In this document: one piece after another, positions 1-7,513 of the stretch
Position numbering within the stretch: position 1 is the stretch's first letter
How the letters are laid out: each line of letters begins with the position of its first letter
Source of the DNA: Bradyrhizobium sp. 186
GTDB lineage: Bacteria; Pseudomonadota; Alphaproteobacteria; Rhizobiales; Xanthobacteraceae
Assembly: GCF_023101685.1 (NCBI RefSeq)
Contig: NZ_CP082164.1
Coordinates: 5,022,001-5,086,000 of the forward strand
DNA: 64,000 nucleotides
Direction: 5' to 3'
Made by a program: the position numbers and the translations under genes
The notes under the pieces: model-generated
Database searches by the model: none
Told to the model about the DNA's origin: nothing
The model's input: only the letters and a program-made list of their open reading frames with translations

Positions 1-908
1 GAAACCGACTTGCGCCAGTAGGTCAGCCGCTGGGCAGTCGAGGCGTGGCCGATGTCCTCATGGCCGTGCCGGTATTCGACGGCGATATCGGTGATGCGCT
101 GGCGCAGATAGGGCGACGCCGTCCAGGCCAGCGCGCTCGCGGCCATGGCGCCTGCGAGCAAGAGCAGCGCCGCCCGCCGGCTCAGATGCCGCCAGGCGAA
201 CAGTGCCAGCAGCACCGCGATGCAGAGCAGCGCCGTGCGGGCGGAAGCGACGAACACCATGTTGGTGACGAACAGCAGGATCAGCGCGAGGCAGGCGGCC
301 GTCGCGACCGCGTTCCCGCCGCGCCAGAAGGTCAGCGCAGGCAGCGCGAGCGCGAAGACGCATAGCGTGAATTCCTGGCTCTGGTCGATGTAGTTCTTGA
401 CGGGAACGCCGGCCGACGCCGTCGCGGTAATCTTCCAGCCGGGATTGAGCAGCACGATCCAGGAGAACACCGCAAGCAGCGCGCAGGAGGCGAGAAACGC
501 GAAGCAAACCCAAAAGCCGCGCTCCGATCGGCTGAAATGATAGAGCAGCGGCGGAATCAGCACGAGCTTTGCGACCGGCTTGATCGCATGCAGCCGGTCC
601 GGCCAGTCGCCGTCCGACCACAGCGTGCCGACCAGTGCGAGCAGCAGGAACGCAAAGGGCAGGGCAAGAGCAGGCCGTGCCAGGTTGCGGACATAGTCGC
701 GCCAGTCGATGGTCGGCGTCACCGCGAGCAGCCACAGCCCGACAAAGATCGAAGGTGCCGTGGTCGACCATGGCAACGAAGCCGCGATCAGGGCGGCGAG
801 CACATCGGCGGCCCGGATCATCGCGGCGGGGCGGCGCCCGGCCTGCCATCGGCTGCGCCATCCCAGCGAAGCGGCGGGACCGGACCAGGCCGCGGGTTCG
901 GCGGTCAT
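1..908 (-). CDS. O-antigen ligase-like polymerase/ligase (partial, runs off window)
   Basis: The minus-strand frame from the ATG at 908 stays open to the window edge (302 codons; the C-terminus is missing). It encodes a polytopic membrane protein with about eight hydrophobic segments, roughly residues 33-60, 75-95, 108-125, 132-155, 178-195, 200-222, 228-245 and 250-262. The segment with SARTALL after a helix is typical of the Wzy_C/WaaL family, which transfers polymerised glycan to a lipid or protein acceptor in the periplasm. A long periplasmic loop begins near residue 270, where the family carries its catalytic His/Arg, but only its first part is visible. The gene starts 11 bp after the preceding glycosyltransferase, so it is probably the last visible gene of the polysaccharide operon. 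The longer reading frame in another phase over the same DNA is Arg-rich and has no membrane pattern, so I rejected it. Confidence 0.8.
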   Translation of the reverse strand, partial: MTAEPAAWSGPAASLGWRSRWQAGRRPAAMIRAADVLAALIAASLPWSTTAPSIFVGLWLLAVTPTIDWRDYVRNLARPALALPFAFLLLALVGTLWSDGDWPDRLHAIKPVAKLVLIPPLLYHFSRSERGFWVCFAFLASCALLAVFSWIVLLNPGWKITATASAGVPVKNYIDQSQEFTLCVFALALPALTFWRGGNAVATAACLALILLFVTNMVFVASARTALLCIAVLLALFAWRHLSRRAALLLLAGAMAASALAWTASPYLRQRITDIAVEYRHGHEDIGHASTAQRLTYWRKSV

Positions 909-919
909 GCGAACGACGC

Positions 920-2299
920 CTATTGCGCGGCGACCAGGCTTTCCGCGGGCACATCATGTCCGAGGAAATCGCGAGCCTGGGTCTGGTAGCCGAAGCGCTC
1001 GGCGAGCTCGCGCCGCCGGGCTCGGATTCTGCCGCGGCACTCCTCCTGCCGCGTCAACACGCGGGTGACGGAGGCCGCGATCGAGTCGGTCGAGAACGGA
1101 TCGAAATAGTCGGCGAGCTCGCCGGCGACCTCACGGAACACGGCGATATCGGAGCACAGCACGGGCGTGTTGGCGGCCAGCGCCTCGATGATTGGCACGC
1201 CAAAGCCTTCGGCGAAGCTCGGCATGATCAGGCCGTGCGCCTCCGCGATCAGGGCGGCCTTCTCATGTTCGTCGACATAGCCGGCAAAGCGGACGTTCGG
1301 CGGCAGATTGCGCATCCGGCTGATGTTGCCGGCATAGCCGATCACGACGAGATCGGCCTGGGGCACGTTGAGGAAGGCACGAATGACGGTCGTGACGTTT
1401 TTGCGTGGCTCGTTCGAGACGATGACGACGAAGCTCGGCCGCCCCGGACGCCCCGACGGGGCTGGGAGGTGCAGGACATCCGGGGCGTCGAACCGGGTGC
1501 GGGGATACACGACCCGCGCCGGCAGGTGCGCAAATTGCGGCAACAGTTCCCTGAACCGCATCATGCTGTAGTTTGAAACGAAGGCGAGCTCGTCGGCCTG
1601 ACGCAGGCTGGTGAGGAGCCGCGACAGGAACAGCCGCGTCGCGACGTCGCTGAGCTTGAGGTCGGTGAGCGGCAACAAATCGTGGACGACGCAGATCACC
1701 TTGGCGTCCGGCCTGCGCTTGATTGCGACCCGCGTCGGCGTGTCGACGACGATGACATCGTAGTCCCGCGCGTCGATCCGCGGCGGCGGCAGCAGGAAGA
1801 AGGCCGAGGAATCCTGATAGCTGTAGAAGCCGGGCTCGAGCTGGAAGTCGCGGAACAGTTCGAGATGGCGCAGGTCCGGCGGGACGTATTCGAGCGCCGC
1901 GGTCCTGTTCTCGATCAGCCGGGCGTGCAAGGCCCGCAGGCCGACCGCGCGCAGGAAGCAGACGATGTAGTCCCACGACACGGACATGGTGGCCTTGTGC
2001 CGGACCCAGTCGAGCTTGCTGCGCAGGCCGCCGCGTACCACCGGCTCGCTCATGTTGATCTCGTCGAGGAAGCGGTACAGGGCGAGCAGCTCGATGTTGC
2101 GCGACTTCGCCGGAAACAGTTTTGTGCGCCGCTCGCGCCGGCGCAGCTTGCGGTAGCGCCGCGTGGTCTCCACCAGCAACGTGAGCTCGTGGCCTTCGGC
2201 CGCGAGCGAGCGCACCAATTCGCGCGTGAAGTGAAAGATGCCGCGCTTGTGGTTGGGCTCCCCGAGCGCTTCGGAGACAACAAGGATGTTCTGCTTCAT
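920..2299 (-). CDS. GT4-type glycosyltransferase (459 aa)
   Basis: Predicted to add a sugar to a surface polysaccharide at the cytoplasmic face of the inner membrane. The C-terminal Rossmann half carries the GT4 E-x7-E signature EGFGVPIIE near residue 365, followed by the usual nucleotide-sugar loop (ANTPVLCSD). The N-terminus has VVSEALGEP...HFTRELVRSL, typical of the acceptor domain. I chose the ATG at 2299 because it overlaps the stop of the upstream ATPase by 4 bp (ATGA) and the domain begins right after it. Frames extending further upstream run through the ATPase gene. The sugar donor and linkage cannot be told from sequence. The middle region (about residues 90-220) is not diagnostic to me. 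Confidence 0.85.
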   Translation of the reverse strand: MKQNILVVSEALGEPNHKRGIFHFTRELVRSLAAEGHELTLLVETTRRYRKLRRRERRTKLFPAKSRNIELLALYRFLDEINMSEPVVRGGLRSKLDWVRHKATMSVSWDYIVCFLRAVGLRALHARLIENRTAALEYVPPDLRHLELFRDFQLEPGFYSYQDSSAFFLLPPPRIDARDYDVIVVDTPTRVAIKRRPDAKVICVVHDLLPLTDLKLSDVATRLFLSRLLTSLRQADELAFVSNYSMMRFRELLPQFAHLPARVVYPRTRFDAPDVLHLPAPSGRPGRPSFVVIVSNEPRKNVTTVIRAFLNVPQADLVVIGYAGNISRMRNLPPNVRFAGYVDEHEKAALIAEAHGLIMPSFAEGFGVPIIEALAANTPVLCSDIAVFREVAGELADYFDPFSTDSIAASVTRVLTRQEECRGRIRARRRELAERFGYQTQARDFLGHDVPAESLVAAQ

Positions 2300-3036
2300 G
2301 CGCGTTTCTCGCGGAGCTCGAATGAGTGTGTTGCCGGCGGCTCGACCGTGACGGTCGAGGCGATGCGGCCGTGATCGAGATTGATGATGTTGGTGCAGGT
2401 GCGGCGCAGGAGCGGCTGGTCGTGCGATGCGATGATGACGATCGCCGCCTGCGAGACCAGGTTTTGGAGCCGCTTCTCGGCTTTCTCCGCAAAGTGTTCG
2501 TCGACGACGCTGAGCCATTCGTCGAGCAAGAGAATATCGGCCGGGAAGGCCGTGGCGGTCGCGAACAGCACGCGCATCAGCATGCCCGAGGAGAACATCC
2601 GCAAGGGTAGCCGCTGCATGCGCGGCTCGAGCTCGGTGAAGGTCCAGATATCGTCGATGATGGCGCGAGTCGGCTTGCGTCCGCTGATCCGGAGCAGCAG
2701 TGCGATGTTGTCCTCTGCGACGAAATCCAGGTTGACCCCGGCATTCAGGCCGAGCAGGGGCACGACGTTGCCTCTGATCGCCACACTGCCGCTGCTCGGC
2801 GGATAGACGCCGGCGATCAGCCGCAGCAGCGTCGACTTGCCGGAGCCGTTGGGGCCGGCAAGCCCGATGCGGGCACCGGCCTCCGCCTCGATGCTGACGT
2901 TGTCGACGGCGCGGATGATCCGCATCTCGCCTTGCTCGCGGATGAGGTGGCCGAGCAGCCGCCGCTTCAGCGAGAAGTCGTACGCCCCGTAGAGCGGATA
3001 ATCGAGACAGACGTTACGCAGGCTGATCGAGACCAT
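2296..3036 (-). CDS. ABC-2 polysaccharide export ATPase, Wzt/KpsT-like (246 aa)
   Basis: ATP-binding subunit that powers export of a lipid-linked polysaccharide across the inner membrane. Walker A is GPNGSGKST at residues 61-69, the signature loop FSSGM is at 148-152, Walker B is ILLLDE at 168-173 with DE at 172-173, and the H-loop His is near 205. The FSSGM signature and DEW after Walker B are typical of polysaccharide exporters (Wzt, KpsT, TagH). At 246 residues it lacks the C-terminal carbohydrate-binding domain of E. coli O9a-type Wzt, so it resembles the short KpsT/RfbE type. It starts 2 bp after the stop of the fusion gene that carries the matching permease, so the pair forms one transporter. 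Confidence 0.9.
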   Translation of the reverse strand: MVSISLRNVCLDYPLYGAYDFSLKRRLLGHLIREQGEMRIIRAVDNVSIEAEAGARIGLAGPNGSGKSTLLRLIAGVYPPSSGSVAIRGNVVPLLGLNAGVNLDFVAEDNIALLLRISGRKPTRAIIDDIWTFTELEPRMQRLPLRMFSSGMLMRVLFATATAFPADILLLDEWLSVVDEHFAEKAEKRLQNLVSQAAIVIIASHDQPLLRRTCTNIINLDHGRIASTVTVEPPATHSFELREKRA

Positions 3037-3038
3037 GG

Positions 3039-4967
3039 TCAGATCCAGAACGCGGCTTTGCGCAGGTGGACCAGCGTCAGCGCGCTCGCAAAGATCAGCA
3101 GCGCCAGCGCGATGAGGACGTAGACGATGCTTACGGGGTCGACATGGCCGCCCGCGAGCGGCTCGCGCCACACCGCGAACAGATGCGTCAGCGGATTGAG
3201 CCGCATCACGGTCGAGCGGTGGTTGATCATCTCCGACGACCAGATCACGGGCGAGGCAAGGAAAGCGAGCATCAGGGTGGATTCGACGATCGGCTTGAGA
3301 TCGCGATAGCGCGTCGCCATCGCGCCGAGGACGAGGCTCAGGGCGAAGGTGCACGCCACGAATAGCAGGAGGCCGGGCAGCGCCGCGACCGCACCGGAAA
3401 GATCGTGCGGCGAGAGGATGAGCCAGAGGATCAGCGGCACGCAGGCGTTATGAAGCGCAAACAGCCCCTGGCGGAAGGTGCATTGCAGCAGGAAGATGAC
3501 CGGCGGCAGCGCCCGGTCGCGGATCAGGCTCGCGGAGTTCTGGAGCGCCGTGGTCGCATCGAGCACCACGCTGTTGAGGAAGGTCCAGGCTGTCATCGAC
3601 AGCGCGAGCATGGGCAGGCGCGACAGCATGTCGGCGTTCGACATCTGGCCGATCACCGAGCCCAGCACCGCGACCACGATCGCCATCTGGAGCGACATCC
3701 AGAACGGCCCGAGCAGCGAGCGCACGTAGCGGTGGCGCATGTCGGACCAGGCCAGCGCCGCCGCGATCCGGACGGTGTCCAGCCAGCCGGTGGCCTGCGA
3801 CGGTTCGACGATGGCCGACCGCTCTTCGCAAGGAGCGGCGACGGCCTCCCGGTACACGGTTTCCATGCCTTCCCTGAAGGCCGTGGCTGAATAGCGGGTG
3901 TGGGCGCGCGTTCGCGCCGAAAGCCCCATGCGGCGGCGGCGCTCGGGATCGCGGATCAGCGTGTCGATGGCCTCACCGAGCTTCTCGGCGTCGCCGGGCG
4001 GCACGGTGATCGCCTCCATGCCGTGTCGGGCGACACGGGGCACCGCCGTGTCGAGCGCCGTGTTCACGACCGGGCGGCCGGCGGCCATGGCCTCAAGCTG
4101 GACGAGGCCAAAGGTTTCGGCATTGGTCACCGACGGCATCACGAAGACGTCGGACAGGCACATCAGCTTGATGCGTTCGCAATCGTTCACCGAGCCGAGC
4201 AGGCGGATGCGGTCGCCGAGACCGACCTCGCGGATCAACTGCTCCAGCCGCGGCCGTTCGGCGCCTTCACCGACGATCCAGACCTCGAACTGGCGATTAA
4301 CGGCGGCGCGGATCAGCACGTCGAATCCCTTGTAGGGAACGAGCCGGCCGCAGGCGAGCACGAGCCGGCCGCGATCGTTGACGTGGTGCGGCTCGATCTT
4401 CGGCCAGTCATAGGTCGTGGTGTCGATGCCGAACGGCACGACATGGCATTTGTCCGCGAATTCCCGCAGTAGCGGCGTGTTCTCGACCAGCACATGGTCG
4501 GAGACGATGATCGCCTTGGCGCGCCGCAATGTCCGCCGCATCAAGGGTTCGACGAACCAGCGCAGGCCGGCATGGGTGACGATGTCGGCATGCCAGTGCA
4601 CCACCAGCGGCTGGTTGCGACCGAATCCGAAGGCGAAGACGAGGTCGGCAAGCGGGAAGGGGGCGTGGAGCGCCAGCAGATCGTGCTCGGCGATCTTGCG
4701 CCACAGCCGCCAGGGATAGAAGGGAGCGGCGGGAAGCGACAGCACATTGCCGAACGAGCGGACGCGCTCGACATGAACGTCGTTGACGACGATGTCGCGC
4801 GGCTCAGCTGATTGCGAGCAGACCAGCACGGAGGAGGTAAAGGCGTCCTTCAGGTTCGCGCAGATGTCGCGGATCACTGTGAGCGTTCCGCCGAACAGGT
4901 CGGGATAGTAGATTTTGAAGATGTGCAGCACCGACGGGCGGCGCGGGGTTTCGCTGGTGTGATGCAT
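3039..4967 (-). CDS. Fusion protein: GT4 glycosyltransferase + ABC-2 polysaccharide export permease (642 aa)
   Basis: One uninterrupted frame joins two complete modules. Residues about 13-380 are a GT4 glycosyltransferase, with E-x7-E at 284-292 (ETFGLVQLE) and a donor-binding loop AAGRPVVNTA. Residues about 396-642 are an ABC-2 (Wzm/TagG-like) permease, starting with the usual amphipathic RYVRSLLGPFW entry motif, then about six membrane spans, with RYRDL and ASPVIW motifs of the family. Wzm is normally a separate protein of 250-270 residues, so the permease half is full length. The Wzt-like ATPase follows after 2 bp. I chose the ATG at 4967. An in-frame TTG at 4979 overlaps the stop of the small upstream gene and could also serve. 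No frameshift is needed, so this is a natural fusion unless two genes were joined by a sequencing error. Confidence 0.88.
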   Translation of the reverse strand: MHHTSETPRRPSVLHIFKIYYPDLFGGTLTVIRDICANLKDAFTSSVLVCSQSAEPRDIVVNDVHVERVRSFGNVLSLPAAPFYPWRLWRKIAEHDLLALHAPFPLADLVFAFGFGRNQPLVVHWHADIVTHAGLRWFVEPLMRRTLRRAKAIIVSDHVLVENTPLLREFADKCHVVPFGIDTTTYDWPKIEPHHVNDRGRLVLACGRLVPYKGFDVLIRAAVNRQFEVWIVGEGAERPRLEQLIREVGLGDRIRLLGSVNDCERIKLMCLSDVFVMPSVTNAETFGLVQLEAMAAGRPVVNTALDTAVPRVARHGMEAITVPPGDAEKLGEAIDTLIRDPERRRRMGLSARTRAHTRYSATAFREGMETVYREAVAAPCEERSAIVEPSQATGWLDTVRIAAALAWSDMRHRYVRSLLGPFWMSLQMAIVVAVLGSVIGQMSNADMLSRLPMLALSMTAWTFLNSVVLDATTALQNSASLIRDRALPPVIFLLQCTFRQGLFALHNACVPLILWLILSPHDLSGAVAALPGLLLFVACTFALSLVLGAMATRYRDLKPIVESTLMLAFLASPVIWSSEMINHRSTVMRLNPLTHLFAVWREPLAGGHVDPVSIVYVLIALALLIFASALTLVHLRKAAFWI

Positions 4968-4975
4968 GATGGCGG

Positions 4976-5134
4976 TCAACCTGCGAGAAGTGCTGCGACG
5001 AACGGCGCAGCCAGCACCGAGATGAAGATCACGCCGCGTACGAGCGCCGGCAGCATCGGCTCGACCGGGCCGCTGCGGCCCCGGTCGAGAATCGGCAGCG
5101 GTGAACTGGAAATGCGGGCCAAGCGGTCGGCCAT
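4976..5134 (-). CDS. Small membrane protein, first gene of polysaccharide operon (52 aa)
   Basis: A short frame with a hydrophobic helix (residues about 31-51, MLPALVRGVIFISVLAAPFV region) after a basic, proline-containing head. It ends 8 bp before the ATG of the glycosyltransferase-permease fusion and overlaps its alternative TTG start, an arrangement consistent with translational coupling. I do not recognise the family. Small single-span proteins at the head of exopolysaccharide loci are seen elsewhere, but a function here is only inferred from position. The reading frame is the only sensible one in the 290 bp between the fusion gene and the divergent DUF6502 gene. Confidence 0.5.
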   Translation of the reverse strand: MADRLARISSSPLPILDRGRSGPVEPMLPALVRGVIFISVLAAPFVAALLAG

Positions 5135-5178
5135 GCTCAACGTCCCTTCAATCGCGCCCTCAGTGGCGTCCCGTATAT

Positions 5179-5195
5179 GTGGGAAAATTTACCAC
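5179..5195. promoter_or_regulatory. Palindromic element 1 upstream of DUF6502 gene
   Basis: GTGGGAAAATTTACCAC, 17 bp, with seven of eight base pairs matching around the central base. It shares GTGGGA at its left end and CCAC at its right end with a second 17-bp element whose start lies 39 bp downstream. Both sit in the divergent region between the polysaccharide operon and the DUF6502 gene. Read as a candidate operator; the cognate protein is unknown. Confidence 0.5.
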
Positions 5196-5217
5196 GTCAA
5201 TCGGCAAACCGAAAAAA

Positions 5218-5234
5218 GTGGGATTGTGTCCCAC
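5218..5234. promoter_or_regulatory. Palindromic element 2 upstream of DUF6502 gene
   Basis: GTGGGATTGTGTCCCAC, 17 bp, with perfect 6-bp arms GTGGGA/TCCCAC. It lies 24 bp before the DUF6502 start codon, where a bound protein would block transcription or initiation. It pairs with the similar element 39 bp upstream. Confidence 0.5.
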
Positions 5235-5258
5235 GCGAGGCGCCGTTACACTTCAGAC

Positions 5259-6146
5259 ATGAATGCCAAGTCCGGGTCCAAAGCAGCGGCACCGCAGCCG
5301 AATGCCGCCGCGAAGCTGCACGCGCCGCTAGCGCGGCTGCTGCGCCCGTTGGTGCGGCTCTGCATCCGCAGCGGCATGACCTTCCCGGCCCTGGCGCAAT
5401 TGCTTCGCGAGCTCTTCGTCAACGTCGCCGAGCACGATTTTGCGCTGGAAGAAAAGGAGCAGACCGACAGCCGCGTCAGCCTGCTCACTGGTATCCACCG
5501 CAAGGAGGTTGCGCGGTTGCGCGGTGCCGGCGCGCCGGTGCACGAAGCGCCGGCGGCGTTGTCGCTCACGAGCGCGGTGATCGCGCGCTGGCTCGCTGCG
5601 TCCGAATTCACCGATTCGAAGGGCGAGCCGCTCGCGCTTCCGCGGACCGCCGAGGGCGATGCGCCGTCATTCGAGCAGCTCGTCGCCTCGGTCACCAAAG
5701 ACGTGCGCCCGCGCGCGGTGCTCGACGAATGGATCGACCGCAAGCTCGTCACCATCAACGCCGCCGAAGAGATCGAGCTGGTCGAGGCCGCCTTCGTTCC
5801 CAGCGGCGAGGACGACAGCAAGTGGCACTATCTCGGTCGCAATCTGCACGACCATATCGCTGCCGCCGCCGAGAACGTCTCGGGGTCGCCGCGCTTCCTC
5901 GAACGCGCGGTGCACTACAACAACATCTCGCCGAAGCTTGCCAGGCGCCTCGAGGCGCGCTCGCGTGAGCTCGCCATGGATGCGCTGAAGACCGCCAACC
6001 GCGAAGCGAACCGCGCACTCGCCAAGGACAAGGGCGGCGATGCCCGCTGGAATTTCGGCATCTACATCTATTCCGAGGATGCCAATGAGGAGGGCGACGG
6101 CAAGGAAGGTGGCAAGGAAGGCGGCAAGGAGGGCAGTTCGTCATGA
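5259..6146 (+). CDS. DUF6502 family protein (295 aa)
   Basis: Function unknown. The N-terminus (residues about 20-60, with PLVRLCIRSGMTFPALAQLLRE) has the look of a winged-helix or HTH-type DNA-binding fold, the middle is mixed helical and the last 25 residues are a low-complexity tail of Gly/Lys/Glu (repeats of GGKE). I take it as DUF6502 from the N-terminal pattern and from its neighbour, a DUF5666 protein, with which this family commonly pairs. Start chosen at the ATG at 5259, 24 bp after the second palindrome; the upstream open frame crosses the promoter region. The stop overlaps the start of the next gene by 4 bp (ATGA). A role as autoregulator of the palindromes is my inference. Confidence 0.75.
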   Translation: MNAKSGSKAAAPQPNAAAKLHAPLARLLRPLVRLCIRSGMTFPALAQLLRELFVNVAEHDFALEEKEQTDSRVSLLTGIHRKEVARLRGAGAPVHEAPAALSLTSAVIARWLAASEFTDSKGEPLALPRTAEGDAPSFEQLVASVTKDVRPRAVLDEWIDRKLVTINAAEEIELVEAAFVPSGEDDSKWHYLGRNLHDHIAAAAENVSGSPRFLERAVHYNNISPKLARRLEARSRELAMDALKTANREANRALAKDKGGDARWNFGIYIYSEDANEEGDGKEGGKEGGKEGSSS

Positions 6147-7348
6147 GCCGGCCGCCGCTCATCTCCCGCCGTCTGCTGCTGGCGGGGTTTTGGCTCGCCG
6201 GCACGGCCGTCGCCCGCGCGCAGGTCAAGCGCGGCACCGACCAGGGCATCGGCGGCACCGGAATCACGCGCGGCGATGATCACGGCATCGGCGGCACCGG
6301 CATCGTCGGCGTGATCCAGCGTTTCGGCAGCATCTACGTCAACGGCGAGCGCATCACTTACGCGAGCGATGTTCCGGTCCGGATCGATGGCGAGGCGGCC
6401 ACCACCAAGGTCTTGCGCATCGGCCAGCTTGCGCGCGTGGTCGCGACCCGCCAAGCCGACGGCACGCTCGTCACACGCAACATCGCGATCGCAAGCGAGG
6501 TCTCCGGCCCGATCGGATCCGTGAAGGGCAACGAGCTGACGGTTCTCGGACAGAAGATCGTCTCGAGCGGCAATGAAAGCCGGCTCCGTGCGGGCACACA
6601 GGTGGCGGTCTACGGCTTGCGCCGCAGCGACGGCGTCATCGTCGCAAGCCTGGTCGAGCCGCGGCGCGATGCGACTTCCCGCGTTACGGGGCTGGTCGAG
6701 CGCGGACCGGATGGTTTGCACATCGGCGGGCTGAAACTGAACGGCGTCGATCCGCTGCTGGTCGGCCAGCGGGTCCAGATCGAGGGCAGCGCGAGCCAGG
6801 GGGCGATGCAGGCCTCGCGCGCGCGGATCGACGATTTTTCGGATCTCGTCGGCGCAAGCCGCCTCTCGATCGAGGCTTATGTGCAGCGTGCCGGCTCGAA
6901 TCTCCAGCTTGGCTCCGGGCTCATCGCTCATGACGGCTCACGGTTCGGCCCTGCGGCGGGCGAAGCGCGCATGGTGGTCAACGGCGTGTTCGATCGCTCG
7001 CGCGGCCTCCAGGTGGATTCGGCTCAGGCGATCGGCCAAGGGCCGGGATCGCCGATGCAGGGGCCCGGTGGTGCCGGCAATCCCAATCGGTCGCCCGGCG
7101 GCGGCTCGATCCTGCATCCCAACCGCGGCACGGCCAATCCGGGCAGTGGTCAACCCGGCACGCCAGGTGCGCCTATGCCGGGATCGAACCCGGGCGCGAC
7201 TCCTGGCTCCGCACCGACTGGCCCCAACGGCCCGTCAGGCCCCGGCGGTCTTGGCTCGCCCGGTGGCGGACCCATGGGGCCCGGCGGCGGAATGGGTGGT
7301 GGTGGCTTCGGTGGTCCCGGTGGCGGGATGGGCGGCGGCCGGCGCTAG
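6143..7348 (+). CDS. DUF5666 domain protein, exported (401 aa)
   Basis: Signal-peptide-like start (SRRLLLAGFWLAGTAVARA, cleavage near residue 27), with RR preceding the hydrophobic run, so Tat export is possible. The mature part opens with two GIGGTGI repeats and then DUF5666-type beta units (GVIQRFGSIYVNGERI, GPIGSVKGNELTVLG), each a small barrel. The last ~110 residues are Gly/Pro/Asn-rich low complexity (GGPMGPGGGMGGGG type). DUF5666 proteins are of unknown function and sit in the envelope. Translationally coupled to the DUF6502 gene, so the two likely act together. Confidence 0.8.
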   Translation: MSRPPLISRRLLLAGFWLAGTAVARAQVKRGTDQGIGGTGITRGDDHGIGGTGIVGVIQRFGSIYVNGERITYASDVPVRIDGEAATTKVLRIGQLARVVATRQADGTLVTRNIAIASEVSGPIGSVKGNELTVLGQKIVSSGNESRLRAGTQVAVYGLRRSDGVIVASLVEPRRDATSRVTGLVERGPDGLHIGGLKLNGVDPLLVGQRVQIEGSASQGAMQASRARIDDFSDLVGASRLSIEAYVQRAGSNLQLGSGLIAHDGSRFGPAAGEARMVVNGVFDRSRGLQVDSAQAIGQGPGSPMQGPGGAGNPNRSPGGGSILHPNRGTANPGSGQPGTPGAPMPGSNPGATPGSAPTGPNGPSGPGGLGSPGGGPMGPGGGMGGGGFGGPGGGMGGGRR

Positions 7349-7351
7349 ATA

Positions 7352-7427
7352 GAGCATGATCCGGAAAAGTGTGCAGCGGTTTTCCCTCGCGACAAACGCG
7401 GAACGCGTTTGCGCGGAGATCATGCTC
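7352..7427. repeat. Dispersed palindromic repeat, family A, copy 1
   Basis: GAGCATGATCCGGAAAAGTG at the left end and GATCATGCTC at the right end form the arms of an imperfect palindrome, with an inner GAACGCGTTTGCG block. It begins four bases after the stop of the DUF5666 gene. A shorter copy with the same ends lies at 59868-59916. Position directly at the stop suggests it serves as a terminator or mRNA 3'-end structure. Confidence 0.7.
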
Positions 7428-7439
7428 AAACAACAACCT

Positions 7440-7478
7440 AAAGCGCGATGATGATTCATCCTCATCTCATCGCGCTTT
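7440..7478. terminator. Inverted repeat, possible bidirectional terminator
   Basis: AAAGCGCGATGA and TCATCGCGCTTT form a 12-bp perfect stem with a 15-base loop. It stands between the convergent DUF5666 gene and the M23 peptidase gene. There is no long T run, so intrinsic termination is plausible but not certain. Confidence 0.45.
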
Positions 7479-7513
7479 AACGGCCAAGCACGCCAAAAGA
7501 GCGGGGTGCGGGC

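Noticed and set aside
58..957. 299-codon minus-strand frame over the O-antigen ligase gene
   Set aside because: Arg-rich and with no membrane pattern; the frame starting at 908 gives a clear polytopic ligase-like protein instead.
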